Notes: a model not told the origin generated them from the letters alone. 64,000 bases of DNA from Duganella guangzhouensis (GCF_009674535.1 NZ_WKJK01000018.1:84119-148118); one strand, 5' to 3'; positions 52,046 through 60,831 are shown, counted from the stretch's first letter. Made by a program: numbers and translations.

Positions 52046-52615
52046 ATGACGATTAAAAGCGATAAATGGATACGCCGGATGGCGGAGCAGCATGGAATGA
52101 TCGAACCGTTCGAACCGGGTCAGGTCAAACAGCGCGACGGCCAGAAGATTGTTTCCTACGGGACATCCAGCTACGGCTACGACATTCGCTGCGCCGACGA
52201 GTTCAAGCTGTTCACCAACATCAACACCACCATCGTCGACCCCAAGGACTTTGACGCCAACAACTTCGTTGACGTGTCCGGCAAGGGCTACTGCATCATT
52301 CCACCGAACTCGTTCGCGCTGGCGCGCACGGTTGAATACTTCCGCATTCCGCGCAACGTGCTGACCATCTGCCTCGGCAAATCGACCTATGCGCGTTGCG
52401 GCATTATCGTCAACGTCACCCCGTTCGAACCAGAGTGGGAAGGCTATGTGACGCTGGAATTCTCCAACACCACGCCGCTGCCGGCCAAGATCTACGCCAA
52501 CGAAGGCGTGGCGCAGGTGCTCTTCTTCGAATCCGACGAGGTGTGCGAGGTTTCTTACAAGGACCGTGGCGGCAAATACCAGGGTCAGGTCGGCGTGACG
52601 CTGCCGAAGACCTGA
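52046..52615 (+). CDS. dcd: dCTP deaminase
   Basis: 189 residues, typical for the trimeric enzyme. Family segments are YGTSSYGYDIRCADEF, NSFALARTVEYFRIPRNV, GKSTYARCGI and VTLEFSNTTPLPAKIYANEG, which includes the catalytic Glu. It converts dCTP to dUTP, the main source of dUMP for thymidylate synthesis; thyA lies elsewhere in the window. A terminator follows the stop. Confidence 0.95.
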   Translation: MTIKSDKWIRRMAEQHGMIEPFEPGQVKQRDGQKIVSYGTSSYGYDIRCADEFKLFTNINTTIVDPKDFDANNFVDVSGKGYCIIPPNSFALARTVEYFRIPRNVLTICLGKSTYARCGIIVNVTPFEPEWEGYVTLEFSNTTPLPAKIYANEGVAQVLFFESDEVCEVSYKDRGGKYQGQVGVTLPKT

Positions 52616-52645
52616 TCGCGCCAGTTTTACAGTTCTTTACAATTG

Positions 52646-52670
52646 GGGCTCTACGGAGCCCTTTTGTTTT
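52646..52670 (+). terminator. Intrinsic terminator of dcd
   Basis: GGGCTC-TACG-GAGCCC is followed by TTTTGTTTT. The stem is short but GC-rich and the T tract is good. Confidence 0.8.
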
Positions 52671-52712
52671 GCCGATAACAATCTCATAAATGAACTAAAG
52701 TGGGAGGATGAG

Positions 52713-53078
52713 ATGGTTACGGCAGTCAGTTCCAGTACCTCGACAGCCAGCACCAGCAGTGCCGGCAGTTCGGATAGCGCCAGCACCATTGCGGCGCTGC
52801 AGAAACAATTGAAATCGCTGCAAGACCAGCTGAAGGATGCCAGCGCGGATACTTCCGAAGCCGGCGAGCAGAAAGCCAAGCTGCTGCAGACGCAAATTCA
52901 GGCGATCGAGCAGCAGATCCAGCAGTTGCAGGCGCAAGCCGCTCAGAAGGCGGCTCAGCAGGCGCAGCAACAGGCAGAGGCCAAACAGGCCGAACAAGCC
53001 GCGAAGCAGGACAGTTCGGGCAGCAGCAGCGACAAGCGCTACGCCACCCTCGGCAGCGTGATCGATACTACCGCTTAA
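52713..53078 (+). CDS. Small coiled-coil protein with Ser/Thr-rich head (FlxA-like)
   Basis: 121 residues. Residues 1-26 are almost only Ser, Thr and Ala. Residues 28-100 form a strongly predicted coiled coil with heptads such as ALQKQLKSLQDQLKD and LLQTQIQAIEQQIQQLQAQ, similar to the FlxA-like family. The tail is DKRYATLGSVIDTTA. There is no signal peptide. GGGAGGATGAG lies before the ATG. Its end overlaps the kinase gene tail-to-tail by 11 bases. The function is unknown. Confidence 0.7.
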   Translation: MVTAVSSSTSTASTSSAGSSDSASTIAALQKQLKSLQDQLKDASADTSEAGEQKAKLLQTQIQAIEQQIQQLQAQAAQKAAQQAQQQAEAKQAEQAAKQDSSGSSSDKRYATLGSVIDTTA

Positions 53079-54789
53079 CCGGCAGGATCATTTCGACGCA
53101 CAGGCCGCCGCCGGCGCGGTTGGTGGCCTTGATGCTGCCACCGTGCGCCTCGATCACGTGCTGGGCGATCGCCAGGCCCAGGCCGTGGCCTTCGGTGCCA
53201 GCATTGCTGGAGCGGAAGAAGGGCTGGAAGATGGTTTCCAGATCGGACGGCGCCACGCCCGGACCACGGTCCAGCACGCGGATCACCAGCTGACTGGCTT
53301 CCGGCAGCGAACGCACCTGCAACTGCACTTCACCACCTTCAGGGCTGTGCTTGATGGCGTTGCGCACCACATTTTCAATCGCGCGGCCCAGCAGATCCGA
53401 CTGGCCGATCACTTGCACATCCGCTTCGCCTTCCTGTACCACGGTGCGCTGCTGGCTGGCCGCTTCGTAGCGGGCGTCGTCGGCAATCTGCTCCAGCAAA
53501 TCGGCCATGGCGATCTGTTCCTGCGAAGCTTTGATGGCGCCGGCTTCCAGCCGGGCCAGCGTCAGCAGTTCGCCCACCAGCTTGTCCATGCGCACGCTTT
53601 CGCGTTCGATGCGCTCCAGCGAGGCGTTGATCTTTTCCGGGCTCTGGTGCGCCAGGCCGATCGCCGCCTGCAGCCGTGCCAGCGGCGAGCGCAATTCGTG
53701 CGATACATCGTGCAGCAGCCGGGTCTGGCCGTCGATCAGGTTGCGCAGACGCGCCGTCATGATGTCGAAATCACGGCCCAGATCGTTCAGCTCATTGCCG
53801 GCCTTGCCGGTGGCGTCGGCAAAGCGTGGCGACAGGTCGCCGTTGGCGGCGGCGTCAAACGCTTCGCGCAGGGCGCGGATCGGACGCGAGAAATACCAGG
53901 CCAGCAACACCGAGAACAGCAGGCTGGCCAGCGTGGCGGCGGCGATCGGCACCCACGGCCCCAGCGGCTGGAAGCGTGGACCCCATGGCCGGTCGCCGTT
54001 CATATCGCGGCCGTCCGGCATGCCGCCGGGGCCCATCATGCCCGGCATAGGCGAAGCGCCATCCGGACCGGGGCCAGGGAAGGGCGCGCGGTTATCGTTG
54101 TTCTGGGCGCCATCCAGCGCCGGCATGGTGCCGGGCGCGCCGGGGCCACCCTGGGCGCCGGGCGCGGCGGCGTTGCCGGCATTGTTGTTGCCATCCAGGC
54201 CGGGCGGGCGGCCCGGCATCTGGTTTTGCGGCGGCCGGGCGCCGCGCTCGTCGTTGCGCTTGAAGTTGTCGCGACGGTCATCACGGCGATCGTCGAGGCT
54301 ATCCTGCAGCACCGAGGCCGCCTTCATCGCCATCTGCGTGCCGCCGCCCAGGTTGGCCAGCAACTGGCGATTGTCATCCAGACCGCGCTCGCGCTCGCCG
54401 GACGGCAGGAACAGCAGATAACGCTTGCCGTCGTCGCCGCCGACCTGGCGCACGGCACGCCGCACCTGATCCTTCAGCCGCGCGCGCGACTCTTGCAGCA
54501 TCTGCGGATTGACCATGCGGCCGAGGATTTCATGACCCTGTTCGTCGACCGCATAGACGCGGTGGCGTTCCATGTTCTCCAGCATCCGGTGCAGTGCCTT
54601 GACGCCGCCGAATTCCAGCGTCGAGGCGGCGGCGTTGATCGCCATTTCAGCTGGCGGGCTGGTGTCCAGGCTGACTTGTTGCGATTGCTGGTTGCGGTTC
54701 TTCAACCACACCGCGCCGCCGATACCGACGGTTGCCGCAAGCTGCGCCAGAAATATGCACAGGAAAAACTTCCAGAACAAACGACCCAA
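53068..54789 (-). CDS. CpxA-like envelope-stress sensor histidine kinase
   Basis: 573 residues. A first helix (8-28) is followed by a periplasmic region (29-278) whose part 181-276 is a Gly/Pro/Asn-rich low-complexity tract. Then come a second helix (279-300), HAMP (about 300-352) and HisKA with phospho-acceptor His364 in DVSHELRSPL. The ATPase has N box NVVRNAIKHSP, G1 DRGPGVAP and G2 GHGLGLAI. E. coli CpxA is about 115 residues shorter, and the extra length is mainly the Gly/Pro tract. It lies three bases from its regulator and next to a Spy/CpxP-like gene, so a Cpx-type role in sensing envelope damage is inferred. Confidence 0.9.
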   Translation of the reverse strand: MGRLFWKFFLCIFLAQLAATVGIGGAVWLKNRNQQSQQVSLDTSPPAEMAINAAASTLEFGGVKALHRMLENMERHRVYAVDEQGHEILGRMVNPQMLQESRARLKDQVRRAVRQVGGDDGKRYLLFLPSGERERGLDDNRQLLANLGGGTQMAMKAASVLQDSLDDRRDDRRDNFKRNDERGARPPQNQMPGRPPGLDGNNNAGNAAAPGAQGGPGAPGTMPALDGAQNNDNRAPFPGPGPDGASPMPGMMGPGGMPDGRDMNGDRPWGPRFQPLGPWVPIAAATLASLLFSVLLAWYFSRPIRALREAFDAAANGDLSPRFADATGKAGNELNDLGRDFDIMTARLRNLIDGQTRLLHDVSHELRSPLARLQAAIGLAHQSPEKINASLERIERESVRMDKLVGELLTLARLEAGAIKASQEQIAMADLLEQIADDARYEAASQQRTVVQEGEADVQVIGQSDLLGRAIENVVRNAIKHSPEGGEVQLQVRSLPEASQLVIRVLDRGPGVAPSDLETIFQPFFRSSNAGTEGHGLGLAIAQHVIEAHGGSIKATNRAGGGLCVEMILPVKR

Positions 54790-54792
54790 GAC

Positions 54793-55485
54793 TTACTCCT
54801 TGATCAGCTGGTAGCCGAGTCGGTACACAGTCTGCAGGCAGGAGCGGCCGTCGGCGATGGTGCCGAGCTTGTGGCGAAGCGAGCTCAGGTGGACGTCGAT
54901 ATTGCGGTCGAAGCGCGCCAGCGGGCGGCCCAGGCCTTGCTCGGACAGGGTGTTCTTGCTGACCGGACGGCCGGCGTTGCGCGCCAGCACTTCCAGCAGA
55001 TTGAATTCGGTGCTGGTCAGTTCCAGCTTGGTGCCGGCCCAGGTGGCGCGGCGCTGTTCCGGCCACATGGTCAGCTGGCCGACCGTGATGGCGGTCTGCT
55101 GGCTGCTGTCGGCCGGCGCGCTTTGGGCGCGGCGCAGGATGGCGCGGATGCGGGCGGTCAGCTCGCGCGGCGTGCAGGGCTTGGCCACATAGTCGTCGGC
55201 GCCCAGTTCCAGGCCGACGATGCGGTCGGTGTCGTCGCCGCGGCCGGTCAGCATCAGGATCGGCAACTGGCTGTTGGTGCGAATCCGGCGTAACGTTTCC
55301 AGTCCGTTCATGCGCGGCATCATCACGTCCAGAATGGCGATCGAATACATGCCGGTGAAAGCTTCAGCGGTGCCAGCTTCGCCGTCGTGCACGGTTTTTA
55401 CATCAAAGCCTTCTTGCTCCAGGTATTCCTGGAACATGCTCACCAGTTCGATGTCGTCGTCTATCAGCAGTACTTTGCTCTTCAT
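54793..55485 (-). CDS. OmpR/PhoB-family response regulator, CpxR-like
   Basis: 230 residues. The receiver domain has Asp10/Asp11, the phosphorylation site Asp53 in ILDVMMPRMNG, Thr80 and Lys102. The C-terminal winged helix (about 135-228) has LELTSTEFNLLEVLARN and RNIDVHLSSLRHKL. It is partnered with the kinase three bases downstream. Two perfect GTAAA-N5-GTAAA boxes, the CpxR recognition sequence, lie in front of it, so it should regulate its own operon and the divergent Spy-like gene. Confidence 0.93.
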   Translation of the reverse strand: MKSKVLLIDDDIELVSMFQEYLEQEGFDVKTVHDGEAGTAEAFTGMYSIAILDVMMPRMNGLETLRRIRTNSQLPILMLTGRGDDTDRIVGLELGADDYVAKPCTPRELTARIRAILRRAQSAPADSSQQTAITVGQLTMWPEQRRATWAGTKLELTSTEFNLLEVLARNAGRPVSKNTLSEQGLGRPLARFDRNIDVHLSSLRHKLGTIADGRSCLQTVYRLGYQLIKE

Positions 55486-55547
55486 TGCGCATTTTCTATG
55501 GATACAGATCGCTCATCATAACAGCCTCCCTCTATGAAGCGGGGCGT

Positions 55548-55562
55548 TTTACCCGCTTTTAC
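55548..55562 (-). promoter_or_regulatory. CpxR-type box, proximal to the regulator gene
   Basis: TTTAC-CCGCT-TTTAC on the plus strand, which reads GTAAA-N5-GTAAA toward the regulator gene. It is an exact match to the CpxR consensus, about 63 bases before the regulator start, and fits autoregulation. Confidence 0.75.
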
Positions 55563-55603
55563 AACGCATTTCTGTGTTGCAATTAAGTGTCAGAACGTCA
55601 CTC

Positions 55604-55618
55604 TTTACTCTGATTTAC
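55604..55618 (+). promoter_or_regulatory. CpxR-type box, proximal to the Spy-like gene
   Basis: TTTAC-TCTGA-TTTAC gives a second exact CpxR half-site pair with a 5-base spacer, 66 bases before the Spy-like start. A single extra TTTAC lies at 55635-55639. Confidence 0.75.
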
Positions 55619-55683
55619 GTTGCCCTAACGCCACTTTACACGGTGAGGGATGAATATAGTGGCCATTACCAATCAAGGAAAAC

Positions 55684-56358
55684 ATGGGCATGAAGACATC
55701 CACACCAAATGTACGAAACCTCCTGCTGGCAGCCGTTTTGGCGATGCCGCTGTTTGCGATCGGCGGCGCTGCCCGCGCCGACGAGTTAGGCGCAGATCAA
55801 CCCCCGATGGCCCAGGGCGAACCTGGCCCCGGTCCACGCGGCTTTGACGGCGACAACGAAGGCCCTGGTGGCCCGGGCGGCCCAGGCAAGGAAGGCCCGC
55901 AGCATCGCGGCCCGCAACAAGGTGGCGAACGCGGCGGCGAACACGGCGGCCCGAACGGTGGTCCCGAGCATGGCCCGAACGGCGGTCCCGGCTTTGGCCC
56001 AGGCTTCGGTTTTGGTCCTGGCCCCGGCTTCGGCGGCGGCCTGTCACCGTTCTTCCACGGCGTCGAGTTGACCGAAGCCCAGGAAGACAAGATTTTCGCC
56101 ATTCTGCATGCAGAAGCTCCTTACTTGCGCGACCAGGGCAAAGCAGCCCGCAAGGCATCGGAAGCACTGCGTGAACTGGCCAAAGCAGACAAGTACGACG
56201 ACGCCAAGGCAGCGGCGTTGGCCAAGGAAGCCGCCACCGCGGAAGCCAATATCGCGCTGCAGCGCGTGCGTACTGAACAAAAGTTGCTGGCCGTGCTGAC
56301 GCCGGAACAGCGCAAGAAGCAAGCGGACGAAAAGCCGCGCCATCCGCAGCGCCCTTAA
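55684..56358 (+). CDS. Spy/CpxP-like LTXXQ periplasmic protein with Gly/Pro-rich insert
   Basis: 224 residues from ATG 55684 (CAAGGAAAAC upstream). A signal peptide ends near ARA/DELG. Residues 37-118 are a Gly/Pro/His/Glu-rich tract. The C-terminal part (120-215) is helical with the two LTxxQ motifs (ELTEAQEDKI and LTPEQRKK) that define Spy, CpxP and ZraP. These periplasmic chaperones bind misfolded proteins, and CpxP inhibits CpxA. The gene diverges from the kinase-regulator pair behind a CpxR-type box, as cpxP does in E. coli. The length of the low-complexity tract is unusual. Confidence 0.88.
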   Translation: MGMKTSTPNVRNLLLAAVLAMPLFAIGGAARADELGADQPPMAQGEPGPGPRGFDGDNEGPGGPGGPGKEGPQHRGPQQGGERGGEHGGPNGGPEHGPNGGPGFGPGFGFGPGPGFGGGLSPFFHGVELTEAQEDKIFAILHAEAPYLRDQGKAARKASEALRELAKADKYDDAKAAALAKEAATAEANIALQRVRTEQKLLAVLTPEQRKKQADEKPRHPQRP

Positions 56359-56419
56359 CGTTTTTTGCAGAGTTGTACCCGTAGTACCCCCTTTAAAAAC
56401 TTAATAAGCGGAGAATTGT

Positions 56420-57151
56420 ATGTCAATAAGCGCCCTTTCCAGCAGCGCCGCCAGCGCACTCAGCTATCTGAGCCGCCTGAGCAGCACGAGCAGCACCGAC
56501 AGCACCAGCAGCACCAGCAGCACTGATGGTGTGCGTCCACCGCCGCCGCCACCAGATGATGGTGGTGGTTTCGCGGACGCCATTGCCGAAGCGCTGAAGT
56601 CGATCGGTATCACCGATACCAGCTCGACCGACAGCAGCAGCACCAGCACCGATACCTCGACCGCCTCGACCAGCACCGATAGCACCGACACCACGTCGAC
56701 CGATGCTACCGATGTGGCGGCCGCTCTCGGCAGCTTCCTGCAAAGCTTGATGGGCGCATTGCATGCACAAAACGCCGACAGCACCAGCAGTGACACCCCG
56801 CCATACGGCGACCAGGTGGGCGCGGCCGGCGGTCCTGGCAAGATGGAGACGGATCTGCAAAGCCTGATTTCCGAGCTGAGCTCGGGCAGCAGCACGGACA
56901 GCACCGACACCACCACCACCAGCACCGATAGCAGCGACAGCAGCGATGCCGTCGACCAGCTGGAAGCGTCGTTCTCCAACCTGCTGGACAAGCTGGGCGT
57001 CAGCAGCAGCGACAGCAGCGACAGCACCAGCAGCACGGATAGCACCAGCAGCAGCGATGTTGCCTCCAAGCTGACCGCCTTCCTGCAAGCGCTGTCGAGC
57101 AAAGTGGGTCACAACGGCACCAGCGGCAACCTGGTGAACACCACGGTTTAA
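56420..57151 (+). CDS. Ser/Thr/Asp-rich low-complexity protein
   Basis: 243 residues, not recognised. It is built of repeated Ser-Thr-Asp blocks alternating with short helical segments (FADAIAEALKSIGIT, VAAALGSFLQSLMGALHAQ, LQSLISELSS, LEASFSNLLDKLGVSS, VASKLTAFLQALSSKV). A hexa-proline occurs near residue 40. It has no signal peptide and almost no Cys. GCGGAGAATTGT gives a good ribosome site, and a strong terminator follows. It lies 61 bases behind the Spy-like gene, so co-transcription with it is likely. An extracellular or surface role is possible but unproven. Confidence 0.7.
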   Translation: MSISALSSSAASALSYLSRLSSTSSTDSTSSTSSTDGVRPPPPPPDDGGGFADAIAEALKSIGITDTSSTDSSSTSTDTSTASTSTDSTDTTSTDATDVAAALGSFLQSLMGALHAQNADSTSSDTPPYGDQVGAAGGPGKMETDLQSLISELSSGSSTDSTDTTTTSTDSSDSSDAVDQLEASFSNLLDKLGVSSSDSSDSTSSTDSTSSSDVASKLTAFLQALSSKVGHNGTSGNLVNTTV

Positions 57152-57173
57152 CGCTGACTCAGCAATAACGCGA

Positions 57174-57210
57174 AACGCCGCGATGCCTTCGGGCCTCGCG
57201 GCGTTTTTTT
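57174..57210 (+). terminator. Intrinsic terminator of the Spy-like gene unit
   Basis: A 14-base stem AACGCCGCGATGCC / GGCCTCGCGGCGTT with one mismatch closes on a TTCG loop and is followed by TTTTTTT. It is a strong rho-independent signal. Confidence 0.87.
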
Positions 57211-57242
57211 ATTGTGACGCCGCAGCGTCAGCGCCAATGAAA

Positions 57243-57262
57243 AAGGCAGCCGAAGCTGCCTT
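57243..57262 (-). terminator. Intrinsic terminator of the decarboxylase gene
   Basis: AAGGCAGC and its complement enclose a TTCG loop (minus strand), then TTTTT. It faces the preceding terminator, as expected between convergent genes. Confidence 0.82.
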
Positions 57263-57270
57263 TTGTTCTG

Positions 57271-59523
57271 TTACTGCTTCACGCAATCGACGAAGTAACC
57301 GCGTTTGCCGTCGACCTCGCGCTTGACCAGGCCGTGGACGTCGGTTTCGAAGCCTGGGAAGCGTTCGTTGAAGTCGCGCGCGAAGCGCAGGTAGTCAACG
57401 ATGGTCTTGTTGAAGCGCTCGCCCGGGATCAGCAGCGGAATGCCCGGTGGGTAAGGCGTCAGCAGGATCGAGGTGATGCGGCCTTCCAGCTCGTCGATCG
57501 CGACGCGCTCGATTTCGCGGTGCGCCATCTTGGCGAAGGCGTCCGAAGGCTTCATTGCCGGCACCATGTTCGACAGGTACATCTCGGTGGTCAGGCGCGC
57601 CACGTCATAGGCTTTGTAGAAGTCGTGGATTTGCTGGCACAGGTCGCGCAGGCCGACTTTTTCGTAGGCCGGATTGGCGGCCGCGAATTCCGGCAGAATG
57701 CGCCACATCGGCTGGTTCTTGTCGTAATCGTCCTTGAATTGCTGCAGCGCGGTCAGCAGCGTGTTCCAGCGGCCCTTGGTGATGCCGATGGTGAACATGA
57801 TGAAGAACGAGTACAGGCCGCACTTCTCAATGATCACGCCGTGCTCGGCCAGGTACTTGGTGACGATCGAGGCCGGAATGCCGGTTTCGTCGAACTTGCC
57901 GTCCAGCGACAGGCCAGGGTTGACGATGGTGGCCTTGATCGGGTCCAGCATATTGAAGCCCGGCGCCAGCTTGCCGAAGCCGTGCCAGTCGTCTTCCGCC
58001 TTGATGATCCAGTCTTCGCGGGTGCCGATGCCTTCTTCGGCGAACTCGTTCGGGCCCCAGACCTTGAACCACCAGTCGCTGCCCCATTCCTGGTCGATCT
58101 TTTTCATGGCGCGGCGGAAGTCCAGCGCTTCCAGAATCGATTCCTCCACCAGCGCGGTGCCGCCCGGCGCTTCCATCATGGCGGCGGCGACGTCGCACGA
58201 GGCGATGATCGAGTATTGCGGCGAGGTCGAGGTGTGCATCAGGTAAGCCTCGTTGAAGGCGTCCTGGTCCAGCTTGACGGTTTCCGATTCGCGCACCAGC
58301 ACCTGCGAGGCCTGCGACAGGCCGGCCAGCAGCTTGTGGGTCGACTGGGTCGAGAAGATCATCGACTCCTTGGCGCGCGGACGGTCTTTGCCGATCGCGT
58401 GCATGTTTTTGTAGAAGTCGTGGAAGGTGGCGTGCGGCAGCCAGGCTTCGTCGAAGTGCAGGGTGTCGATCTGGCCGTCCAGCAGCTCGCGCAGGGTTTC
58501 CACGTTGTACACCACGCCGTCGTAGGTCGACTGGGTGATGGTCAGGATGCGTGGCTTCTTGTTCACCGCTTCGCGCGCGAACGGGTTGGCTTCGATCTTG
58601 CGCATGATGCTCTCCATCGAGAACTCTTCCAGCGGGATCGGGCCGATGATGCCGAGGTTGTTACGGGTCGGCATCAGGAACACTGGAATCGCGCCGCACA
58701 TGATGATCGAGTGCAGAATCGATTTGTGGCAGTTACGGTCAACCACCACGATGTCGCCCGGCGCCACGGTCGAGTGCCACACCATCTTGTTCGAGGTCGA
58801 GGTGCCGTTGGTGACGAAGTAGCAGTGGTCGGCGTTAAAGATGCGGGCGGCGTTGCGCTCGGACTTGGCGACCGGGCCGGTGTGGTCCAGCAACTGGCCC
58901 AGCTCTTCCACCGCGTTGCAGACGTCGGCGCGCAGCATGTTTTCACCGAAGAACTGGTGGAACATCTGGCCGATCGGCGATTTCAGGAACGCCACGCCGC
59001 CGGAGTGGCCGGGGCAGTGCCACGAGTAGGAACCGTCGTTGGCGTATTCCACCAGCGCGCGGAAGAACGGCGGCGCCAGGCCGTCCAGATAGGACTTGGC
59101 TTCGCGGATGATGTGGCGGGCCACAAACTCCGGCGTGTCTTCGAACATGTGGATGAAGCCGTGCAGTTCGCGCAGGATGTCGTTCGGGATGTGGCGCGAG
59201 GTGCGGGTTTCGCCGTACAGATAGATCGGGATGTCGGCGTTTTTGTAGCGGATTTCCTCGACGAAGGCACGCAGCGATTTCAGTGCGGTGTCGGTGTCTT
59301 CCACCGAGCCGGTGCCGAATTCTTCATCGTCGATCGACAGCACGAAGGCCGAGGCGCGCGATTGCTGCTGGGCGAACTGGGCCAGGTCACCATAGCTGGT
59401 CACGCCCACCACTTCCATGCCTTCTTTTTCCATTGCATCGGCCAGGGCGCGAATGCCCAGGCCGGACGTGTTCTCGGAACGGAAATCCTCGTCAATAATG
59501 ACGATGGGGAAACGAAATTTCAT
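57271..59523 (-). CDS. Arginine/lysine/ornithine decarboxylase (PLP, biodegradative type)
   Basis: 750 residues from ATG 59523, just after GGAGACATGC; a TTG at 59535 is less likely. The wing/receiver-like domain comes first (1-130). The PLP core then has SYSWHCPGHSGGVAF, TSTSNKMVWHS, the Asp in TLHFDEAWLPHATF and the PLP Lys397 in STQSTHKLLAG. TPYPPGIPLLIPGE is the C-terminal signature. Members decarboxylate Arg, Lys or Orn to polyamine precursors and consume protons. Which substrate is used cannot be read reliably from sequence alone. It stands alone, with its own terminator. Confidence 0.93.
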   Translation of the reverse strand: MKFRFPIVIIDEDFRSENTSGLGIRALADAMEKEGMEVVGVTSYGDLAQFAQQQSRASAFVLSIDDEEFGTGSVEDTDTALKSLRAFVEEIRYKNADIPIYLYGETRTSRHIPNDILRELHGFIHMFEDTPEFVARHIIREAKSYLDGLAPPFFRALVEYANDGSYSWHCPGHSGGVAFLKSPIGQMFHQFFGENMLRADVCNAVEELGQLLDHTGPVAKSERNAARIFNADHCYFVTNGTSTSNKMVWHSTVAPGDIVVVDRNCHKSILHSIIMCGAIPVFLMPTRNNLGIIGPIPLEEFSMESIMRKIEANPFAREAVNKKPRILTITQSTYDGVVYNVETLRELLDGQIDTLHFDEAWLPHATFHDFYKNMHAIGKDRPRAKESMIFSTQSTHKLLAGLSQASQVLVRESETVKLDQDAFNEAYLMHTSTSPQYSIIASCDVAAAMMEAPGGTALVEESILEALDFRRAMKKIDQEWGSDWWFKVWGPNEFAEEGIGTREDWIIKAEDDWHGFGKLAPGFNMLDPIKATIVNPGLSLDGKFDETGIPASIVTKYLAEHGVIIEKCGLYSFFIMFTIGITKGRWNTLLTALQQFKDDYDKNQPMWRILPEFAAANPAYEKVGLRDLCQQIHDFYKAYDVARLTTEMYLSNMVPAMKPSDAFAKMAHREIERVAIDELEGRITSILLTPYPPGIPLLIPGERFNKTIVDYLRFARDFNERFPGFETDVHGLVKREVDGKRGYFVDCVKQ

Positions 59524-59718
59524 GCATGTCTCCAAAAAGGCAGCCGCCCCCTGACCGGATGTGGTGGGGGCGGGCTAGGGCGCGACCGTGAGGTCGCCAA
59601 AAAAATAAGAACGGGATTCTCGCAGAAATAGCGATGCTGCGGGAAAAAATATCGTACCAGAATGCCGTAAATGCATGACGCCCTGATTACAGTGTCATGC
59701 TATTCAGTCAATGTTGCG
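59524..59718. other. Intergenic region upstream of the decarboxylase gene
   Basis: 195 bases with no gene seen. It must carry the decarboxylase promoter, but I cannot assign a convincing -35/-10 pair. No hairpin with a T tract is visible for the gene upstream. Confidence 0.4.
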
Positions 59719-60291
59719 TTAGTGAGCGGCAAACCAGGCCAGGCCACCCAGCACCAGGCCGACGCCAGCCACGCCGTAGGCCAGGCCCATCATCCACTTC
59801 TTGCGGGTCAGCAGGGTGATCGCGGCCAGCGAGATGGCGATCTGCTCGGCGGTGGTGGCCAGTGCCCACTGATGGTGCTTGTGCATGGCCTCGTCCGACT
59901 TGTGGTTCCATTCCTGAGCGGATGCCTCGAACTTCTCGGCTTCCTTCTTGATCTCTTCCTTGTCGTGCTTGTAGCGGGCGGCGTCGGCCTCGTAACGCTT
60001 GGGATCGACGCCGGGCAGCGTCATGACCACCTCGGCCAGGTTCTGGCGCGCGTTCTTGGCCTGGTAGTAGTTCCATTTGTTGGCCGCTTCGGTTTTGTCG
60101 ATGGCGGCATTGTTCTTGTACAGCGCCGCTTCGTTCTGGGTGGCGCCGCCCAGATAGCCGAACGCCGCGCCGACGGTGGCCAGGATGGCCGTCATCACGG
60201 CGATGTTGTTGGAGAAGCCGTCGTTGCCGTGCGCGGCGTGTTCGACCGCGTGATCGTGCGGGCCGTGTACGTGGAAGCCTTGACCAGACAT
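59719..60291 (-). CDS. DUF4337 membrane protein
   Basis: 190 residues. A His-rich start (HVHGPHDHAVEHAAHG) is followed by a helix (FSNNIAVMTAILATVGAAFG), then a charged central helix region (about 50-140). Two C-terminal helices (around 145-188) follow: AISLAAITLLTRKKWMM and GLAYGVAGVGLVLGGLAW. This is the DUF4337 layout. The function is unknown; the His-rich head could bind metal. It lies 18 bases after folA on the same strand and may be the last gene of the thyA-folA unit. Confidence 0.8.
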   Translation of the reverse strand: MSGQGFHVHGPHDHAVEHAAHGNDGFSNNIAVMTAILATVGAAFGYLGGATQNEAALYKNNAAIDKTEAANKWNYYQAKNARQNLAEVVMTLPGVDPKRYEADAARYKHDKEEIKKEAEKFEASAQEWNHKSDEAMHKHHQWALATTAEQIAISLAAITLLTRKKWMMGLAYGVAGVGLVLGGLAWFAAH

Positions 60292-60309
60292 GGGTATCCT
60301 TCTTAAAAC

Positions 60310-60792
60310 TTATGCCTTGCGGCGCAGGGTGACAAAAGCGTAATGCAGACCGGATGCCTCGGAAACGTGCGGCTCGCGCGCGGTTTCCTGCCAGCTGGCG
60401 TCGAGCGCCGGGAAGAAGGCATCGCAATCGAAGGTATGGGCGATTTGCGTAATAATCAATGTGTCCGCCAGATGCAGCGACTGTTGGTAGATTTCAGCGC
60501 CACCGATGACGAAGCCTTCGGCGCCGTCCAGCAGCGCAATCGCCGCCTCGACGGAGCCGACAACTTCCACGCCTTCGTGCGTCCATTCCGCGTTACGGGT
60601 GATGACGATGTTGCGGCGGTTCGGCAGCGGGCGGCCGATCGACTCAAAGGTCTTGCGGCCCATGATGATGGGGTGGCCGGTGGTGAGGCGCTTGAAGTGT
60701 GCCAGATCCTCCGGCAGCTTCCACGGCAGCGTGTTGTTGATGCCGATGCCGCGCTGGGCGTCGGTGGCGACGATGATGGTGAGTTGGCTCAT
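60310..60792 (-). CDS. folA: Dihydrofolate reductase
   Basis: 160 residues. The active-site pattern is complete: GIGINNTLPWKLPEDLAHFK with the catalytic acid, IIMGRKTFESIGRPLPNR, and FVIGGAEIYQQSL for NADPH. It regenerates tetrahydrofolate from the dihydrofolate made by ThyA, encoded five genes upstream. It follows the yidD-like gene by 39 bases. Confidence 0.96.
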   Translation of the reverse strand: MSQLTIIVATDAQRGIGINNTLPWKLPEDLAHFKRLTTGHPIIMGRKTFESIGRPLPNRRNIVITRNAEWTHEGVEVVGSVEAAIALLDGAEGFVIGGAEIYQQSLHLADTLIITQIAHTFDCDAFFPALDASWQETAREPHVSEASGLHYAFVTLRRKA

Positions 60793-60831
60793 GGTGATAA
60801 GTGCGCGAAGGAGGCGCTATTATCGTTGAAA

